Positions 4,342 through 6,212 of a stretch of 6,212 nt of DNA are shown piece by piece. Every line of letters begins with the position of its first letter. The first letter of the stretch is position 1. Source of the DNA: a bacterium (Candidatus Ratteibacteria) CG_4_9_14_3_um_filter_41_21 (GTDB taxonomy: Bacteria > Ratteibacteria > UBA8468). The position numbers and the translations under genes are program-made. The stretch is from contig PFWI01000268.1 of assembly GCA_002791075.1 (NCBI GenBank), forward strand, positions 1 through 6,212, given 5' to 3'. Under the pieces are notes generated by a model, which was not told the DNA's origin, made no database searches, and was given only the letters and a program-made list of their open reading frames with translations.

Positions 4342-4728
4342 CTAATCACTCTTTAATATACTCTCAACTTTTTTGTACGAAACTTTAGACATAAAGTGTG
4401 ATGTACTATTGGCAATGAAAAATACTAAAATTGAAGCGATAATAGCTAAGAACACACCTTTCTTATTTACAGCGAAATCACCTATTTTCATAGGCCAAAG
4501 CATGTTGATTAGTTGAAGAAAAAAACTCAACAGAAGTAAAGAAAAACCTATCTTTGTATCCGAACGTTGATGAACTAAATTTTTAGCAACGCCTAAATGA
4601 TAACCCCATTTTGGCTTCGATAATTCTGCTAAATCTTGCGCGGATAAAGTAATTGTGCCTCTTATCAAGAAATATGAAGATAGAAGTACAACTAACAATG
4701 TGGTTACTTGTATAAACGTGCGAAACAT
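4342..4728 (-). CDS. Small three-helix membrane protein, function unknown
   Basis: A 128-residue inner-membrane protein I cannot name. Hydrophobic segments lie at about residues 7-23 (QVTTLLVVLLSSYFLI region), 60-79 (IGFSLLLLSFFLQLINMLWP) and 91-107 (GVFLAIIASILVFFIAN). Between the first and second is a polar loop with KPKWGYHLGVAKNLVHQRSD (38-57), and the C-terminus is Lys- and Ser-rich. The ATG at 4728 is preceded by AAGGAG, which is formed by the last two codons of the methyltransferase, whose stop lies 3 bases upstream. Translation is therefore coupled to the methyltransferase. Placement suggests an accessory to that system, but this may be only a shared transcript. Only a weak 6-bp hairpin follows its stop before the abiE promoter. 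Confidence 0.75.
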   Translation of the reverse strand: MFRTFIQVTTLLVVLLSSYFLIRGTITLSAQDLAELSKPKWGYHLGVAKNLVHQRSDTKIGFSLLLLSFFLQLINMLWPMKIGDFAVNKKGVFLAIIASILVFFIANSTSHFMSKVSYKKVESILKSD

Positions 4729-4731
4729 ATT

Positions 4732-6212
4732 TCACTCCTTCCGGTTAAGCAGGTTTTCCCAAGCAAGGTGGCGGATGCGGGATTTAAGTTTTTCGTCTAT
4801 GATACCATCCAGGGCGTCATTCAAGATTTTATGGATACGGTCATATTCCTTTTTGACCAAGGTTAAATCCAGGGCGAGTGAAGGAATCCTGCTTGTCAGG
4901 GCAATTTCTTCTCTTCCCATCAGAATCCAGAATAAGAGAAGTTCTGCTTCGTCTTTAGTTTTGCAGTCAAATTTTTGCCTTCCGCAGATTACCTGCCAGC
5001 CAAAGAGGGACTTTAACAGATGAGCCTTTTCGTCGTATTGGGAAACCGTTATGGGTTTAGTTTTTGGATTATTGGCTGGGTTGTATTTTTGCCAAATTTC
5101 CGGTAATTCGCTTTTGCCAATCCAATTTAAAATCTGCTCAACCTGCTTTTCTTCAATTATTTTTTCCTTAGATTTTTTCTTTCCATTAACGCTTTTTGCT
5201 TTTTGAAGCCGGGAAGAAACAAGGTCAACGACGCCCTTATAAACTTCGAGTTGTTCTTCTTCTGTTAAGCCGAGGATGTCGCCCAATATAATCTTGTCGA
5301 GTTTCCTGCGGTCAGGTTTGACTTTAGCAAGAGAAACTTCTTCAGGGGAAAAAGCGCCTATTTCTTCAAAGATGTCTTTAATTTCACGATTCATAAAGCT
5401 TTCAAATTGTTGTTTTGGAAGGGTTAAATATTTTGGTGCAGGGATGAGTATTTTATCGAAGTCATCTTTATAAATATTTAAAGCTCCAAGTCCTTCTGTT
5501 ATTCCAATACATTCCCAAAAAAGGATTTGCAAGGTAGAATTTAGTACTAAACAAATATCCAAAGTGTGTTTCTTGTTCTTCGCTAAAATCTTGTAGAATC
5601 TTTTGAATAATACTCTATCAGCATTATAAACAACGAGAAAAGTATCATTGAAAGTTCTACCAACTACAATATCTGGGACCGACCGGGAGTTTCCAGATGG
5701 TTTCACCCCTTTCATTACAACATTTTTATCGGATTCGTAGGCAGTAATTTTGTCTATTGACTGGGATGATAAGATAATTTTTGTTTTAGGGAATTTATCT
5801 TTGACATTATTATCGTGAATATAACCTCCAAAACTGGCGACTTGAGCTAAGTTAAGCAATTTGCCTTCTCCCTTTTTTACAATCTTAAAGAAAATCTCGG
5901 GATGTCTTAGATACTTTCCCCACTTTGTCCCTGCGTAGGTTTGTGCTTCTTCCTTCAGACCTTCTTTCCAGAGTTCTTTCTGTAATTTCGGACGAATCCT
6001 TATCTTTTCGTCCTCAAAATATTTGTCGTGGACCAGGACCAGTTCTTTCAATTTTTCAATCCGGGAGAGACGTTCTTTCTGGTCTGCCTTGTTGGTTGAA
6101 AAAGAAGGAATAAAATCTGTCAAGGGTTTTTTGAGTTGGACAAACCGGACCAGGTTGGTATCTCTTGAAACGGCATTGGCCTGGCCTTCGGCTTTTTCCA
6201 GGATAATAATGC
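4732..6212 (-). CDS. N6-adenine DNA methyltransferase, Eco57I-like, C-terminal part (partial)
   Basis: The visible 492 residues run off the right edge, so the N-terminus and the catalytic NPPY-type motif are not in view. A TTG at 6123 is not the start: the frame continues upstream with IILEKAEGQANAVSRDTNLV and RFVQLKKP, the usual linker between catalytic and recognition parts of this family. Numbered from the TTG codon, residues 66-81 (TKWGKYLRHPEIFFKI) open the TaqI/Eco57I-like target recognition domain. It closes with CLVLNSTLQILFWE (191-204) and LGALNIYKDDFDKILIPAP (212-230), matching the family's 'LNS..... GALKIY..DL..LPIP' pattern. A Lys-rich linker (314-330) precedes a C-terminal helical domain. 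The product would methylate adenine in a specific DNA site for restriction or defence. Whether a nuclease domain is fused cannot be seen. Confidence 0.85.
   Translation of the reverse strand, partial: IIILEKAEGQANAVSRDTNLVRFVQLKKPLTDFIPSFSTNKADQKERLSRIEKLKELVLVHDKYFEDEKIRIRPKLQKELWKEGLKEEAQTYAGTKWGKYLRHPEIFFKIVKKGEGKLLNLAQVASFGGYIHDNNVKDKFPKTKIILSSQSIDKITAYESDKNVVMKGVKPSGNSRSVPDIVVGRTFNDTFLVVYNADRVLFKRFYKILAKNKKHTLDICLVLNSTLQILFWECIGITEGLGALNIYKDDFDKILIPAPKYLTLPKQQFESFMNREIKDIFEEIGAFSPEEVSLAKVKPDRRKLDKIILGDILGLTEEEQLEVYKGVVDLVSSRLQKAKSVNGKKKSKEKIIEEKQVEQILNWIGKSELPEIWQKYNPANNPKTKPITVSQYDEKAHLLKSLFGWQVICGRQKFDCKTKDEAELLLFWILMGREEIALTSRIPSLALDLTLVKKEYDRIHKILNDALDGIIDEKLKSRIRHLAWENLLNRKE

Noticed and set aside
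4655..5023. Plus-strand open frame opposite the methyltransferase and membrane protein ends
   Set aside because: Shadow; it spans the junction of two coupled minus-strand genes and has no start signal.
6121..6123. TTG as start of a 463-residue methyltransferase
   Set aside because: The same frame continues to the window edge with family-typical sequence (RFVQLKKP just before), so the protein starts outside the window.

Overview
The window looks like a bacterial accessory or defence region at about 40% G+C. All convincing genes lie on the minus strand, promoters match the sigma70 consensus (TTGACA / TATAAT type), and start sites carry Shine-Dalgarno sequences. I cannot name the organism. The mix of AbiE, a DNA methyltransferase, gene remnants, a short CCGTTAGA...TCTAACGG hairpin element and several unrecognised small proteins would fit an uncultured bacterial lineage (inference).

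Layout from the right (5' on the minus strand) to the left. At 4732-6212 is the C-terminal part of a type II / Eco57I-like N6-adenine DNA methyltransferase, whose catalytic half lies outside the window. It is followed, translationally coupled, by a small three-helix membrane protein (4342-4728). At 3353-4165 and 2514-3350 is a complete AbiE type IV toxin-antitoxin pair, AbiEi (wHTH antitoxin/repressor) then AbiEii (nucleotidyltransferase toxin). Its control region holds two 44-bp imperfect direct repeats set 74 bp apart; each contains a 17-bp palindrome and a candidate -10 element. At about 2292-2452 lies a decayed C-terminal scrap of another DNA methyltransferase, interrupted by a perfect 10-bp inverted repeat. 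Next is queF (1879-2280), the preQ1-forming reductase of queuosine synthesis. A strong promoter (1825-1853) then drives a compact three-gene operon: an unrecognised protein without a convincing start codon (1310-1570, open to 1816), an unrecognised 151-aa alpha/beta protein (855-1310), and a HEPN-like protein (428-835). This operon is the best candidate in the window for an undescribed toxin-antitoxin or defence module.

The left 430 bases have no convincing gene. They start with a cluster of DnaA-box-like 9-mers in two dyads, followed by an A+T-rich stretch and then G-rich direct repeats at 23-nt period. The order resembles a replication origin (chromosomal oriC edge or iteron origin), but the window edge cuts it and no replication gene is visible. 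AbiE, the methyltransferase and the HEPN operon together suggest a defence island; queF may be an ordinary resident or tied to deazaguanine chemistry, which the window cannot settle.
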